This document shows positions 10,389 through 19,915 of a stretch of DNA of 64,000 nucleotides, one piece after another. Source of the stretch: Arthrobacter roseus (GTDB taxonomy: Bacteria > Actinomycetota > Actinomycetes > Actinomycetales > Micrococcaceae); the NCBI RefSeq assembly GCF_016907875.1, contig NZ_JAFBCU010000001.1:1860001-1924000 (forward strand), given 5' to 3'. Made by a program: the position numbers and the translations under genes. Position 1 is the stretch's first letter; every line of letters starts with the position of its first letter. The notes beneath the pieces were generated by a model. It was not told the origin of the DNA and searched no databases. It saw only the letters and a program-made list of their open reading frames with translations.

Positions 10389-11231
10389 ATGACCACATAC
10401 GGATGGGGACCGCAGGACCTGACCGAACCGAGCCGCAAGGAACTGATGGAAGTTGAGGCCTCTGCGGGCGTGGTCCTGGAGGACAACCAGACGGGATGGG
10501 TCGGTGCCGTCGTCCGAGTAGAGAAGTCGGGTGGCCTCCATGTGATGTCCCTGGAGGATCGCAACGGCAAAACACGGAGCTTCCGTTTGGGCTATGGGTT
10601 CCTACTCGATGGCGAGCCCGTAAAAGTTGTTTCGCCACAACCCCGTACTGCCGAAGCCACAGTGCATCGGACGGCATCGGGATCGCTGAAAGTAGCAGCA
10701 GCACGAGCTCGAACTGCCCGTGCCAGCAGGATCTGGGTTGAGGGTAAACATGACGCAGAACTTGTGGAAAAGGTCTGGGGCGAAGACCTCCGACATGAGG
10801 GGATCGTTGTCGAACCGCTGCACGGCATCGATGATCTACGTGGTGCGATTCGAGATTTCGACCCGGGACCGCAACGTCGTCTAGGTGTTCTCGTTGACCA
10901 CCTTGTCTCCGGGTCGAAGGAGTCGCGCATAGCGCAAGACGCAATGTCTTTACCCGGCGCGCGATCGAATGTCCTCATTGTCGGGCATCCCTACGTTGAC
11001 GTGTGGCAAGCAATTCGGCCACGTGTTCTTGGATTATCGCAGTGGCCGGAAGTTCCACGGGGCGAGGACTTCAAAACGGGAATTCTTACTCGCATCGGCT
11101 GGCCTTACGCGGACAAGGCCGACGTCGGGCTGGGGTGGCATCGAATGCTCAGTGCCGTCTCCAGCTACGCTGATCTGGAGCCATCCCTGTTGGGCCGAGT
11201 GGAAGAAGTCATCGATTTCCTGACTGCATAA
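10389..11231 (+). CDS. DUF3097 family protein with Toprim-like signature
   Basis: Actinobacterial protein of unknown function, found next to hrcA/hemW. 280 residues from ATG 10389; no strong Shine-Dalgarno (GTG at 10383 is an alternative). The N-terminal 85 residues look like a small beta domain (GWVGAVVRVEKSGGLHVMSLEDRNGKTRSF). A central block RIWVEGKHDAELVEKVWG (Glu118, Asp122) and LGVLVDHLVSGSKESRI (Asp170) resemble the first Glu and Asp motifs of Toprim nucleases and primases such as RNase M5; this likeness is my inference. The divergent position from hrcA across a CIRCE site hints at heat or stress regulation. Confidence 0.85.
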   Translation: MTTYGWGPQDLTEPSRKELMEVEASAGVVLEDNQTGWVGAVVRVEKSGGLHVMSLEDRNGKTRSFRLGYGFLLDGEPVKVVSPQPRTAEATVHRTASGSLKVAAARARTARASRIWVEGKHDAELVEKVWGEDLRHEGIVVEPLHGIDDLRGAIRDFDPGPQRRLGVLVDHLVSGSKESRIAQDAMSLPGARSNVLIVGHPYVDVWQAIRPRVLGLSQWPEVPRGEDFKTGILTRIGWPYADKADVGLGWHRMLSAVSSYADLEPSLLGRVEEVIDFLTA

Positions 11232-11323
11232 GTAAGATAGGTAGAGCAGCGTCCGTAGCAGGCGAAACAACGTTCGGCCTCCGAACGGGACCGTCCACGG
11301 AGATAGAGGAAAAGGAAGTATCA

Positions 11324-11749
11324 GTGTCCAACCCCGCCAGTCAGGACCGGCCCGGCGAAGACGGCAAAGCCCGGTCGAAGCCCCAATATCAGGGCTCACC
11401 CGCGACTGCCTTGCCCCTCACTGCGTCCGAGGACCGCCAATGGGCTACGTTGGCCCATTTCGGTGGCATCCTATTTTTTATACCGTCACTAATTATTTAC
11501 TTGGTATTCCGCGAGCGTGGGCCATTCACCGCCCAAGAGTCTAAAGAGGCCTTAAACTTCACGCTGCCACCTTCGGCGATAGCCCTCGTCGCGTTCCTGC
11601 TATCTCTGCTGCCAGGTATTGGGGGTGTATTCGCGGTTATCAATGCATTGGTCTGGGTGGGCGTTACCGTCTACTCGGTCAAAGCGGGAATCCAGGTAAA
11701 CCGAGGACGTCCCTACCGCTATGACTACAATCTGCGCCTCTTACACTAA
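11324..11749 (+). CDS. DUF4870 domain membrane protein
   Basis: Small integral membrane protein of unknown function with a Tic20-like DUF4870 domain. 141 residues: a polar N-terminal tail of about 35, then RQWATLAHFGG and three to four hydrophobic segments, with the family signature FRERGPFTAQESKEALNF and a C-terminal GRPYRYDYNLRL. GTG start with AAAAGGAAG 5-6 bases upstream. Its stop overlaps the convergent hemW stop by 4 bases, with no terminator between. Confidence 0.9.
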   Translation: MSNPASQDRPGEDGKARSKPQYQGSPATALPLTASEDRQWATLAHFGGILFFIPSLIIYLVFRERGPFTAQESKEALNFTLPPSAIALVAFLLSLLPGIGGVFAVINALVWVGVTVYSVKAGIQVNRGRPYRYDYNLRLLH

Positions 11750-12978
11750 TCGTCGGGCAACAGTCTGCGGACCACCGCATCGGCTAGGAGCCGACCACGC
11801 AATGTGAGGATAAGGGTGCCACGAATGGCGGACTTTCCGTCGACAAGTTCCTCAGCAATCAGATCTGGGACCTGCCTACGGGCAGCTGCGTCCAACCCAT
11901 CGATGTTCAACCCCTCGGACAGCCTGGTACGCAGCATGACGTCTTCGACCCTACGGGTCGGCTCATCAAGTGTTTCACGACCGGCGGCCGGGGATTCTCC
12001 AGCCACCAGACGCGCGGCATAAGCGCGTGGATGCTTAACATTCCACCAACGAACGCCACCGACATGAGAGTGGGCACCCGGACCGATCCCCCACCAGTCC
12101 TCACCCCGCCAGTAAGCGAGATTGTGTCGGCATTGTTCCGACTCCGATCTCGCCCAGTTACTGACTTCGTACCATCGCATGCCGGCAGCCTGCAGCTTCT
12201 GCTCCGCTAAGAGGTACTTATCCGCATGGTCGTCATCGTCCACGCCGGGAACCTCTCCCCTGCGAATCTGCGCAGCGAGCTTTGTCCCCTCCTCGATGAT
12301 CAGGGCGTAGGCCGAAATATGATCTGGTGCGTAACTCAGCGCGGCGTTCAGGCTTGTCTCCCAGTCCAACAAAGACTCGCCCGGAGTACCGTAAATTAAG
12401 TCGAGGCTGACAGACAGGCCGGCATTACGCGCCCACTTGACCGCCTGCGGGACGCGCTCGGGTGAATGCGTGCGGTCCAGTACCTTGAGTACGTGCGGCT
12501 GCACCGATTGCATGCCGAAGGACACGCGGGTAAACCCCGCTGCTGCCAACGCTGTCAGGGCTTCTGGAGTCACCGAATCGGGGTTGGCTTCAGTTGTTAC
12601 TTCCGCCCCTGGAGCAAGCCCCCAGGTATCAATGGCAGCAGCAAGTACCGACGTTAGATCCTCGGTATCCAGCAGTGTTGGAGTCCCCCCGCCGAAAAAG
12701 ACAGTGCTTAGCGGTCGCCCTTGAACACCAGAGCTGACAAGGACATTCTGAGCCAGCGCAATTTCTCTGCAAGCGGTCGAAGCGTACTGATCCTGCGACG
12801 CACCCCCTCCGAGCTCAGTGGCCGTGTAAGTGTTGAAATCGCAGTATCCGCAACGGACTGCGCAGAATGGAATGTGCACATAGAGTCCAAAACTGCGTCC
12901 ATCGCTGCCTACCGCAGCTTGCGCCGGGAGTAAACCATTAGCCGGTGCTGGCTCTCCAAGCGGCAACGCACCGGGCAT
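11746..12978 (-). CDS. hemW: Radical SAM heme chaperone HemW (HemN-like)
   Basis: Radical SAM protein that in other bacteria inserts heme into respiratory proteins; often misannotated as coproporphyrinogen dehydrogenase. 410 residues from ATG 12978, which lies 31 bases after the lepA stop; the frame extends into lepA but that part has no family likeness. The 4Fe-4S motif CAVRCGYC gives Cys39, Cys43 and Cys46, followed by VFFGGGTPTLL and the HemN C-terminal domain. Pairing lepA-hemW is conserved in actinobacteria. Confidence 0.95.
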   Translation of the reverse strand: MPGALPLGEPAPANGLLPAQAAVGSDGRSFGLYVHIPFCAVRCGYCDFNTYTATELGGGASQDQYASTACREIALAQNVLVSSGVQGRPLSTVFFGGGTPTLLDTEDLTSVLAAAIDTWGLAPGAEVTTEANPDSVTPEALTALAAAGFTRVSFGMQSVQPHVLKVLDRTHSPERVPQAVKWARNAGLSVSLDLIYGTPGESLLDWETSLNAALSYAPDHISAYALIIEEGTKLAAQIRRGEVPGVDDDDHADKYLLAEQKLQAAGMRWYEVSNWARSESEQCRHNLAYWRGEDWWGIGPGAHSHVGGVRWWNVKHPRAYAARLVAGESPAAGRETLDEPTRRVEDVMLRTRLSEGLNIDGLDAAARRQVPDLIAEELVDGKSAIRGTLILTLRGRLLADAVVRRLLPDD

Positions 12979-13009
12979 CAGGGTTGTCCGTACCTGTTGG
13001 GGAACGGCA

Positions 13010-14863
13010 TTACTTCTTCGCTTTGGCCTTCGAATCGTCGGAGGACAATGCCGCCACGAAAGCCTCCTGAGGAACCTCGACGCGGCCAACCATCTTCATC
13101 CGCTTCTTGCCTTCTTTCTGCTTCTCCAGCAACTTCCGCTTGCGCGAAATGTCGCCACCGTAGCATTTGGCCAAAACGTCCTTGCGGATGGCCCGAATAT
13201 TCTCTCGGGCGATTATCCGCGAACCGATGGCGGCCTGAATGGGCACCTCGAACTGCTGGCGTGGTATCAACTCGCGAAGCTTGCCCGTCATGAGAACGCC
13301 ATAGTTGTACGCCTTGTCCCGGTGTGTGATGGCACTGAAAGCATCTACCTGTTCACCCTGAAGAAGTATGTCCACCTTGACGAGATCAGCTGCTTGCTCA
13401 CCGTCTGCCTTCCAATCAAGGGACGCATAACCACGAGTCTTCGATTTCAATAGGTCGAAAAAATCGAAGACGATCTCAGCCAGTGGCAGCCGATAAAGCA
13501 ATTCCACGCGCTCTTCGGACAGATAGTCCATTCCACCAAGCTGGCCGCGGCGCGTCTGGCAAAGTTCCATAATCGCTCCGACGAACTCACTGGGCGCCAA
13601 TATCGTGGCGGACACCATGGGTTCGCGCACTTCAGTCACCTTCCCATTGGGGTACTCGCTGGGGTTGGTGACCGTGATGATCGCGCCATCTTCGAGCGTC
13701 ACGTCGTAGACGACGTTCGGTGCTGTTGAAATAAGGTCCAGATTGAACTCCCGCTCGAGCCGTTCCCTGATGATTTCCAGGTGCAGAAGACCCAGGAAAC
13801 CTACGCGGAATCCGAAGCCAAGTGCAGCCGAAGTTTCAGGCTCATACGTGAGCGCTGCATCATTGAGTTTGAGCTTGTCCAGGGCATCTCGTAGGACAGG
13901 GTAGTCAGTACCGTCAATCGGGTAGAGCCCGGAGAAAACCATGGGCTTCGGATCGGCGTACCCTCCGAGCGATGTTGCTGCGGGTTTGGCGAGATTGGTC
14001 ACCGTGTCGCCGACTTTTGATAGCCGAACATCCTTGACACCGGTAATAAGGTAACCGACTTCTCCGACGCCAAGGCCTTTGGTGATTGTGGGCTCTGGAG
14101 AGCTGACACCAATTTCCAGCAGCTCGTGGCTTGCCTTCGTTGACATCATCTGAATCCGTTCCCGCGGACTCAATGTTCCATCCACCACGCGGACATAGGT
14201 GACAACGCCACGATAGGTGTCATAGACGGAATCGAAAATCATTGCGCGGGCTGGCGCGTTGGCGTCGCCCACGGGAGGGGGCAGATCAGCAACGATTTTG
14301 TCGAGTAGAGCTTCGACCCCTGCACCCGTCTTGCCGGAGACAAGCAAGACGTCTTCAGGGTTACCACCGATGAGATTGGCGAGCTCTTCAGCGTATTTTT
14401 CGGGCTGTGCACCGGGTAGATCGATTTTGTTCAGTACAGGAATGATTGCGAGGTCGTTCTCCATGGCCAGGTAAAGATTGGCCAGAGTCTGTGCCTCAAT
14501 TCCCTGTGCTGCATCTACTAGAAGCACAGCGCCCTCGCAGGCGGCCAGTGAACGGGATACCTCGTACGTGAAGTCAACGTGGCCCGGTGTGTCGATCATG
14601 TTCAAGGCATAGGCTGTGCCGTTTAGTTCCCATGGCATGCGCACAGCTTGGGATTTAATGGTGATTCCGCGCTCACGCTCGATGTCCATACGGTCGAGAT
14701 ACTGCGCTTTCATATCCCTGCTGTCCACCACGCCGGTAAATTGCAACATCCGGTCCGCCAGGGTGGATTTCCCATGGTCGATATGGGCGATGATACAGAA
14801 GTTTCTGATGATCGCCGGATCCGTTGCGGCGGGCACCGGTGCGGTGCGGGCCATGGGAGACAC
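13010..14863 (-). CDS. lepA: Elongation factor 4 (LepA)
   Basis: Ribosome-dependent GTPase that back-translocates or remodels stalled ribosomes. 617 residues: G1 [10 protein letters not shown]3 DTPGHVDF, G4 NKID, EF-G-like domains and the LepA-specific C-terminal domain with the Lys-rich end [16 protein letters not shown]. The frame runs open to 15079, but GTG at 14863 has GAGGA 7 bases upstream; ATG at 14854 is a second candidate. The leader contains a long inverted repeat ending about 20 bases before the start. Confidence 0.97.
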   Translation of the reverse strand: MSPMARTAPVPAATDPAIIRNFCIIAHIDHGKSTLADRMLQFTGVVDSRDMKAQYLDRMDIERERGITIKSQAVRMPWELNGTAYALNMIDTPGHVDFTYEVSRSLAACEGAVLLVDAAQGIEAQTLANLYLAMENDLAIIPVLNKIDLPGAQPEKYAEELANLIGGNPEDVLLVSGKTGAGVEALLDKIVADLPPPVGDANAPARAMIFDSVYDTYRGVVTYVRVVDGTLSPRERIQMMSTKASHELLEIGVSSPEPTITKGLGVGEVGYLITGVKDVRLSKVGDTVTNLAKPAATSLGGYADPKPMVFSGLYPIDGTDYPVLRDALDKLKLNDAALTYEPETSAALGFGFRVGFLGLLHLEIIRERLEREFNLDLISTAPNVVYDVTLEDGAIITVTNPSEYPNGKVTEVREPMVSATILAPSEFVGAIMELCQTRRGQLGGMDYLSEERVELLYRLPLAEIVFDFFDLLKSKTRGYASLDWKADGEQAADLVKVDILLQGEQVDAFSAITHRDKAYNYGVLMTGKLRELIPRQQFEVPIQAAIGSRIIARENIRAIRKDVLAKCYGGDISRKRKLLEKQKEGKKRMKMVGRVEVPQEAFVAALSSDDSKAKAKK

Positions 14864-15180
14864 TGGCAGTTCCTCACTTTTTGCGGGCAGGGGCTTCAGG
14901 GTACCGTTTGGACGGCGACCGTCGAACCTACATCCTCCCATGCTAGCGCGACAACTCCGGACAACCCCTGCCCGCTTACCGTCTGGTGCACTGCGCACCC
15001 AGATGGTTTGTTCATCTGCGTAGGTAGGTAGTTTTCTGCTAGTGTTGACTGCTGTGTGTCCGAGCAGGTCGACGGGCACTTCAGTCCAGTCGCCATTACG
15101 GTATCCCCACGCCGCTCAGTCAATGGCTGGAAAGAATTACCCTCACCGACCAGTCCGCAATACAAAGAGAGTCTCCATAC
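14864..15180. promoter_or_regulatory. Divergent lepA / rpsT intergenic region
   Basis: 317 bases without a convincing gene. On the lepA side GCGGGCAGGGG (14883-14893) is an exact inverted match to CCCCTGCCCGC (14965-14975), enclosing a small GACGG-tcg-CCGTC hairpin; this can fold as a long-range stem in lepA mRNA. A minus-strand TAGCAT near 14940 could be a -10. On the rpsT side there is a long leader with AAAGAGAG 9 bases before the GTG; TTGACT at 15045-15050 may be a -35 but no matching -10 is clear. Confidence 0.4.
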
Positions 15181-15441
15181 GTGGCAAATATCAAGTCCCA
15201 GAAGAAGCGCAATCTGACCAACGAAAAGGCTCGTCAGCGTAACAACGCTTTCAAGTCTGAGTTGAAATCAGTCATCCGCACCGTCAACACGGCCGTTGCC
15301 TCCTCAGATAAGGAAGCAGCTGTTACTGCGCTGGCTACGGCCAGCCGCAAGTTGGACAAGGCAGTGTCCAAGGGAGTGATCCACCAGAACAACGCGGCAA
15401 ACCGCAAGTCGGCGATCTCCAAAAAGGTCAACGCCTTGTAA
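15181..15441 (+). CDS. rpsT: 30S ribosomal protein S20
   Basis: Primary 16S rRNA binding protein of the small subunit. 86 residues, of normal length, very basic, beginning [20 protein letters not shown] and ending with [16 protein letters not shown] start. It stands alone on the plus strand between lepA and holA, as in many actinobacteria, and is followed by a strong hairpin. Confidence 0.98.
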   Translation: MANIKSQKKRNLTNEKARQRNNAFKSELKSVIRTVNTAVASSDKEAAVTALATASRKLDKAVSKGVIHQNNAANRKSAISKKVNAL

Positions 15442-15455
15442 ACAGGTCTTGAATG

Positions 15456-15483
15456 TGGCCGGTTCCTCACGAGGAACCGGCCA
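15456..15483. terminator. Terminator between convergent rpsT and holA
   Basis: Perfect 13-bp inverted repeat (TGGCCGGTTCCTC / GAGGAACCGGCCA) separated by 2 bases; in RNA the tip would open to a 6-base loop. It lies 15 bases after the rpsT stop with TTTCT following, and can serve holA in the other direction. Confidence 0.85.
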
Positions 15484-15492
15484 TTTCTATGT

Positions 15493-16506
15493 TCAGCTTC
15501 GGTTCGCGAGGGAAATAACGGTTATGGCCCGTTCCACGGCATATACGGGGTCCCTGCCGGCGCCTTTAACCTGAGCATCCGCTTCGGCGAGAACTTTTAT
15601 TGATCGGATGACGGCCTCCGGAGTCCATGAGCGACCATCACGGCGGGCTTGCTCAACCTGCCACGGCGCCATGCCAAGATCTTTGGCCAACTGTGCACTG
15701 CTTCCACTGGCTTGGATAACCTTGCCGACTGTCCTGACTTTCATAGCCAGTGCGGCGACGAGTGGTACGGGATCGACTCCGGTGGCCAGCGCGTGCCTCG
15801 CCATGGACAGTGCCTGCCCGCCCCTGCCGGCCAAGGCTGCGTCCGCCACCTTGAAAGCTGTGGCTTCCACCCGTCCACCGTAGTACTTCTCCACAGACTC
15901 AGCTGTTATGGACCCTTCAATGTCCAAAGAAAGCTGCTGACAGGCTGCCGCGAGATCCGAAAGCTGAGATCCGACTGCGGAAACCAATGCTCTGACCGCG
16001 TCAGGATCGATTCTGCGTCGGGAGGCACGAAATTCTGACGCCACGAAGGCAGCTTTGTCGCTGTCCTTCTTCAGTGGCTGGCAGTCGATGACGGGAGCAC
16101 CCGATTGCTGGACGGCGTCCAGCAGCTTTTTGCCTCTGTTGCCTCCTCCGTGGCGCAGTACGAGCACGACATCAGGTGCCGGCTCACTGGCGTATTGGAG
16201 TGCATCGGTGAGGAAATCATCATTCATCTGCTCCAGCTGCACGACTTCTATCAGCTTGGCATCACCGAACAGGGACGGCGACGCATGCATTTCTAGCTGA
16301 CCCGCAGCGTAGTTCGACGCGTTGAGGTGAATAGTCTCCGTCTCGGGCCGCTGTTCGCGGACTTTGCGGCGGATCAAATCGAAGGCACGCGTACCCAGAT
16401 AGTTCTCCGGGCCGACTACGAGCACCACACGAGCAGGATGGGCTTCGGTCCAAGAAACGGAGTTCTGGGAATGACCCGTTTTATGCTTGCCTGGGGCAGG
16501 ACTCAT
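15493..16506 (-). CDS. holA: DNA polymerase III subunit delta
   Basis: Clamp-loader subunit that opens the beta clamp. 337 residues. An AAA+-like N-terminal region (VVLVVGPENYLGTRAFDLIRR) without a functional Walker A, which is normal for delta, is followed by the three-domain HolA fold with DVVLVLRHGGGNRGKKLLDAVQ and the C-terminal collar helices. It lies 82 bases downstream of comEC, the usual actinobacterial comEA-comEC-holA order. Confidence 0.95.
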   Translation of the reverse strand: MSPAPGKHKTGHSQNSVSWTEAHPARVVLVVGPENYLGTRAFDLIRRKVREQRPETETIHLNASNYAAGQLEMHASPSLFGDAKLIEVVQLEQMNDDFLTDALQYASEPAPDVVLVLRHGGGNRGKKLLDAVQQSGAPVIDCQPLKKDSDKAAFVASEFRASRRRIDPDAVRALVSAVGSQLSDLAAACQQLSLDIEGSITAESVEKYYGGRVEATAFKVADAALAGRGGQALSMARHALATGVDPVPLVAALAMKVRTVGKVIQASGSSAQLAKDLGMAPWQVEQARRDGRSWTPEAVIRSIKVLAEADAQVKGAGRDPVYAVERAITVISLANRS

Positions 16507-16588
16507 GAGCCACCTATCGGGACGGATGAATTGATGAACCCCTCTAGATTGCCACGCAGGCTGCGTTCGGCCAACTGAGAGCGCAAGA

Positions 16589-19105
16589 TCAAAAAGATCT
16601 GGCGATCAACTTATCCTCGACCATGTCCAGGGTGAATGATCCCGCAACGTCAGTCCTCAGAACGGTAGTGCCCCCTGATTCCAATGCGTTCACGATGGTC
16701 GGTCCAGGGTGACCATAGGTGTTCTTGGCACCAACAGAGATCATCGCCAGACGGGGCCGGACCTGTTCTACAATGCGCGAACCACCATTACGTGCGCCGT
16801 GGTGGGCGACCTTCAACACGTCTATGGTCCCGGACGCGATGTTGGGCTCGGCCGCGAGAAGCCTGGCGGCTGCATCCTCCTCGAGGTCGCCGGTGAAGAG
16901 GATGGTGGTCTCGTGGCCAGCTTCGCGAGCACTGACCAAAAGCACACAACTCATGTTGTTCTCATTGGTCGATGTGAAGGACTCAGCGGGCCACAGAACG
17001 CGCCAACTCACATTGTTCTGCTGTCCGGCATCCCCTGCTGTCACCGGTACTTGCGGAACATCTGCGATGGCGGCCCGTATGTTCTTCGGCAGTGGTTCAC
17101 TCGTGGATGAATAGGCGATCTTCTTGACAATTCGGCCCTTCATCACGCCTTGAATGCCGCCGTAGTGATCGGCGTGGGAATGTGTCAACACCAGCAGATC
17201 TATGACCTCGACTCCGAGATTCCGCAAGCAACGATCCATTGGCTCAGGCTCCGGACCGGTATCAATGACGATCGCCGACTTCGGGCCGGTGCGGACAGCG
17301 AATCCGTCACCCTGCCCGACGTCGCAGGCGGCGATGTTCCACTGCGGCGCCCGTTGCCATGGCATGGGGAGGACGTCCACGGCGAGAATGACGAGCACGG
17401 CGGTAAGCGCGGTGCTGATGACAAGCACTCTTCGCTTTCGGCTGGGTCCGACAATGCGCAGCTCATCGGGTGGACGCTTCAACCGGTGATTGAGGACCGC
17501 AACGCAGCCGATGAATAGCAATGTGACGAGCGTTGCCAGCACGATTCCTGCTGGACCATCTAGCCACGGGGTGGAAGCCGCGGGCAGGTCAGAGAAGAAG
17601 CGTGCGGTAAGGGCAACCCATTGTGTGCCCACGGCCGCCAGCAGATTCGGTGCAAGAGCCAGGGCCGGGTGAATTGATCCAGCCAACACACCAATCATCC
17701 CCAAGATCGTTATGAACGGGACAACCGGGGAGGCCAGAATATTCGCGGGTACCGAATACGTTGGCAGTGTTGGATCCAAGGTAAGAATGACCGGGGTGCA
17801 GAGCATCTGTGCTGCCATCGGAATGCTGAGAATGACCGCTACAGCCCGGGGCATGATCGAGGACAATACCGTCACCAACGGCGGACCAATCAGAATGAGT
17901 CCGGTGGTTGCCAGAACCGACAGAATGAACCCGTACTCAGCATGAATCCAAGGATCAGCGACGATCAGGAAGATGACCGCCACTTGCAACAGACCAAAAG
18001 AGAGCTTGCCTCTGCCTGACAAGACGGCGAGGACTCCGAGGGACCCCATCACCGCTGCGCGCAGTACGGACGGGTCCGGGCGGACAAGCAACACGAACCC
18101 CGACAGTGCCGCCATCGCGAGCAGGACGGCGAGTCCTCTTGGCAGTCTGCATAGCCGAGCACACAGGAAAGCGAAGGCCAGCACGAAGGCGCAGTTTGAA
18201 CCGCTGACCGCGGTCAGATGGGTAAGGCCGGTGCTCTTCATAGCTGTTTCGAGCTCATCGGTGAGCATGCTTCTGTCGCCAAGGACCATCCCTGGAAGCA
18301 ATCCCCGAACATCGGGCCCGAAATTGGAAGCCGCATCACGAAATGTAGCTCTCATCTGCGAGGTCGCCGATGCCCAGCCCGACACCTGTGCCTGCACCTG
18401 TGGCACAGCAGACGAATAGAGTGTTGCGGTGAACCCCGAGCCCGGCGGTGGCGCCGCGAGTTTTCCTGTGGCCCGGATCCTGTCTCCCATGCCTACGTCA
18501 GCCCACGGCTCTCCACCGATAAGGAGCATCCGCGCATTGGATCCGTACTGTCGACCATTCGCGACGACGCCATCAACAGCAGCCTCGATCTTGTATCGTC
18601 GCGCTCCCCATTGACTCGACATTCCGTCGGCGTCGGACGTTGCCCGCAGCTGCATGACGACTTCGGAACCTGCCGCTGCATCCGCGGCCAGATCACCGGC
18701 CTGTCTTGTGTCCAGGTGAACGGCGGCGGAGAACACGACGGCTGCTGCGACGGCCAGAGGCACGACGAACAGTAGCACGAGTGAGATCCGGCGGAACATG
18801 ACACACAGGATGAGCAAGACCACCGCTCCGGTTGCGACAAGTGCTGCGATGAAGAACCCGGCATTGGAGTCCGTGTGCGTTGCCAAGACCGCGGCGCCCC
18901 CGGAGGCTACGGCAGCGGGTAGCAGTCTCAGATCTTTGTATGGACGGGCCGAATTCTCTGCTGGTTCAGCAGGCGGTCGGTGAGCAGCAAGGATTGGGTG
19001 AAGGCGCGCCCAGAGTCCTATTCCTTGTGTATTGGCGGCTTTGTTGTCCTGTTCAGTGGTAGATGCCGAGTCAATAAACTTTCGCCAAGGGCTTTGCTGT
19101 CCCAT
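16589..19105 (-). CDS. comEC: ComEC/Rec2 family DNA-uptake channel protein
   Basis: Polytopic membrane protein expected to form the channel for single-stranded DNA import during transformation. 838 residues: N-terminal hydrophobic helices, an OB-like DUF4131 region (about 130-240), the Competence domain with GLTHLTAVSGSNCAFV and multiple membrane segments (about 260-560), and a C-terminal metallo-beta-lactamase domain with THSHADHYGG and VAHHG, perhaps the nuclease that degrades the non-transported strand. The ATG directly follows the comEA TAG. The gene looks intact. Confidence 0.94.
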   Translation of the reverse strand: MGQQSPWRKFIDSASTTEQDNKAANTQGIGLWARLHPILAAHRPPAEPAENSARPYKDLRLLPAAVASGGAAVLATHTDSNAGFFIAALVATGAVVLLILCVMFRRISLVLLFVVPLAVAAAVVFSAAVHLDTRQAGDLAADAAAGSEVVMQLRATSDADGMSSQWGARRYKIEAAVDGVVANGRQYGSNARMLLIGGEPWADVGMGDRIRATGKLAAPPPGSGFTATLYSSAVPQVQAQVSGWASATSQMRATFRDAASNFGPDVRGLLPGMVLGDRSMLTDELETAMKSTGLTHLTAVSGSNCAFVLAFAFLCARLCRLPRGLAVLLAMAALSGFVLLVRPDPSVLRAAVMGSLGVLAVLSGRGKLSFGLLQVAVIFLIVADPWIHAEYGFILSVLATTGLILIGPPLVTVLSSIMPRAVAVILSIPMAAQMLCTPVILTLDPTLPTYSVPANILASPVVPFITILGMIGVLAGSIHPALALAPNLLAAVGTQWVALTARFFSDLPAASTPWLDGPAGIVLATLVTLLFIGCVAVLNHRLKRPPDELRIVGPSRKRRVLVISTALTAVLVILAVDVLPMPWQRAPQWNIAACDVGQGDGFAVRTGPKSAIVIDTGPEPEPMDRCLRNLGVEVIDLLVLTHSHADHYGGIQGVMKGRIVKKIAYSSTSEPLPKNIRAAIADVPQVPVTAGDAGQQNNVSWRVLWPAESFTSTNENNMSCVLLVSAREAGHETTILFTGDLEEDAAARLLAAEPNIASGTIDVLKVAHHGARNGGSRIVEQVRPRLAMISVGAKNTYGHPGPTIVNALESGGTTVLRTDVAGSFTLDMVEDKLIARSF

Positions 19106-19846
19106 CTAAACCGTGACCAGGTCTGCAAGAGAAGCCATCATAGCTTCGCCTACTCCTGATACGGCGTCCAGATCGGCGATGCTGGAATATCCGCCGTGTT
19201 CTTCACGCCACTTGACAATTCTCCCCGCAAGGACGGGCCCGACACCAGGTAAAGCTTGAAGCTCATCTGAGGAAGCGCTGTTCAGGTTCACAAGGCCGCC
19301 ACTCTCCTCAGTGGCTCCTGCTCCGGCTCCAGCAGGTACTTGTTCGCCCACCCTGGGAACGTACAATTGCACACCATCGGTCAGCGGTGCTGCTAAATTT
19401 ACTGCGTCCAGTGCAGCCTCGGGCAGGGCTCCACCTGCCGCCTCGATGGCTTCGAAAATCCGGCTTCCATCCAAGAGCGAGACAACACCGGGCTTATTGA
19501 CGGCGCCTGCAACGTGCACAATGATGTCACCCCCTTTTGTCACCCCCTTCTGCGTGCTTTCGGACTTTTGGGCGTCGTCATCGCCTTCCGGTTCCGTAGA
19601 CGGAAAAACGCCGGGAGGCACCGGCGAGGAATCAGCAGCGCCGACTTCATCAATGCTGACGGCCGCGAGGGGTTCGTTGGGCTGCTGAAGGAAGATGATG
19701 AGGCAAGCCGCAGCGATGAGCACAAGGCACATTCCGGTCACACCGACCGCGATTCGGAATCGCGGAGTACCGCTCACCGGCTCGGGCGCCATATCGTCTG
19801 AGGACGATCGACTTCCGGCTTGTGTTGCCCACCTGTGACGGCCCAT
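19106..19846 (-). CDS. comEA: ComEA family DNA-binding protein
   Basis: Membrane-anchored DNA receptor that delivers DNA to ComEC. 246 residues: a cytoplasmic tail, one membrane segment (about 33-54, TGMCLVLIAAACLIIF), an acidic Pro/Ser linker, an SLBB domain (IIVHVAGAVNKPGVVSL, DGVQLYVPRVGE) and a C-terminal helix-hairpin-helix pair (VNLNSASSDELQALPGVGP, ADLDAVSGVGEAM). It lies between the DegV gene (69 bases) and comEC (0 bases). Confidence 0.95.
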   Translation of the reverse strand: MGRHRWATQAGSRSSSDDMAPEPVSGTPRFRIAVGVTGMCLVLIAAACLIIFLQQPNEPLAAVSIDEVGAADSSPVPPGVFPSTEPEGDDDAQKSESTQKGVTKGGDIIVHVAGAVNKPGVVSLLDGSRIFEAIEAAGGALPEAALDAVNLAAPLTDGVQLYVPRVGEQVPAGAGAGATEESGGLVNLNSASSDELQALPGVGPVLAGRIVKWREEHGGYSSIADLDAVSGVGEAMMASLADLVTV

Positions 19847-19915
19847 AAAATGAGCCTAGGATCCGTAGAGCCTGTGAACAGTGGCTGTCCCAAGAGATGT
19901 GGATGGTTTGGGAGG

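Noticed and set aside
14864-15079. Extended N terminus for LepA from 15079
   Set aside because: The extra 72 residues have no family likeness and the region holds leader RNA structure; GAGGA marks GTG 14863.
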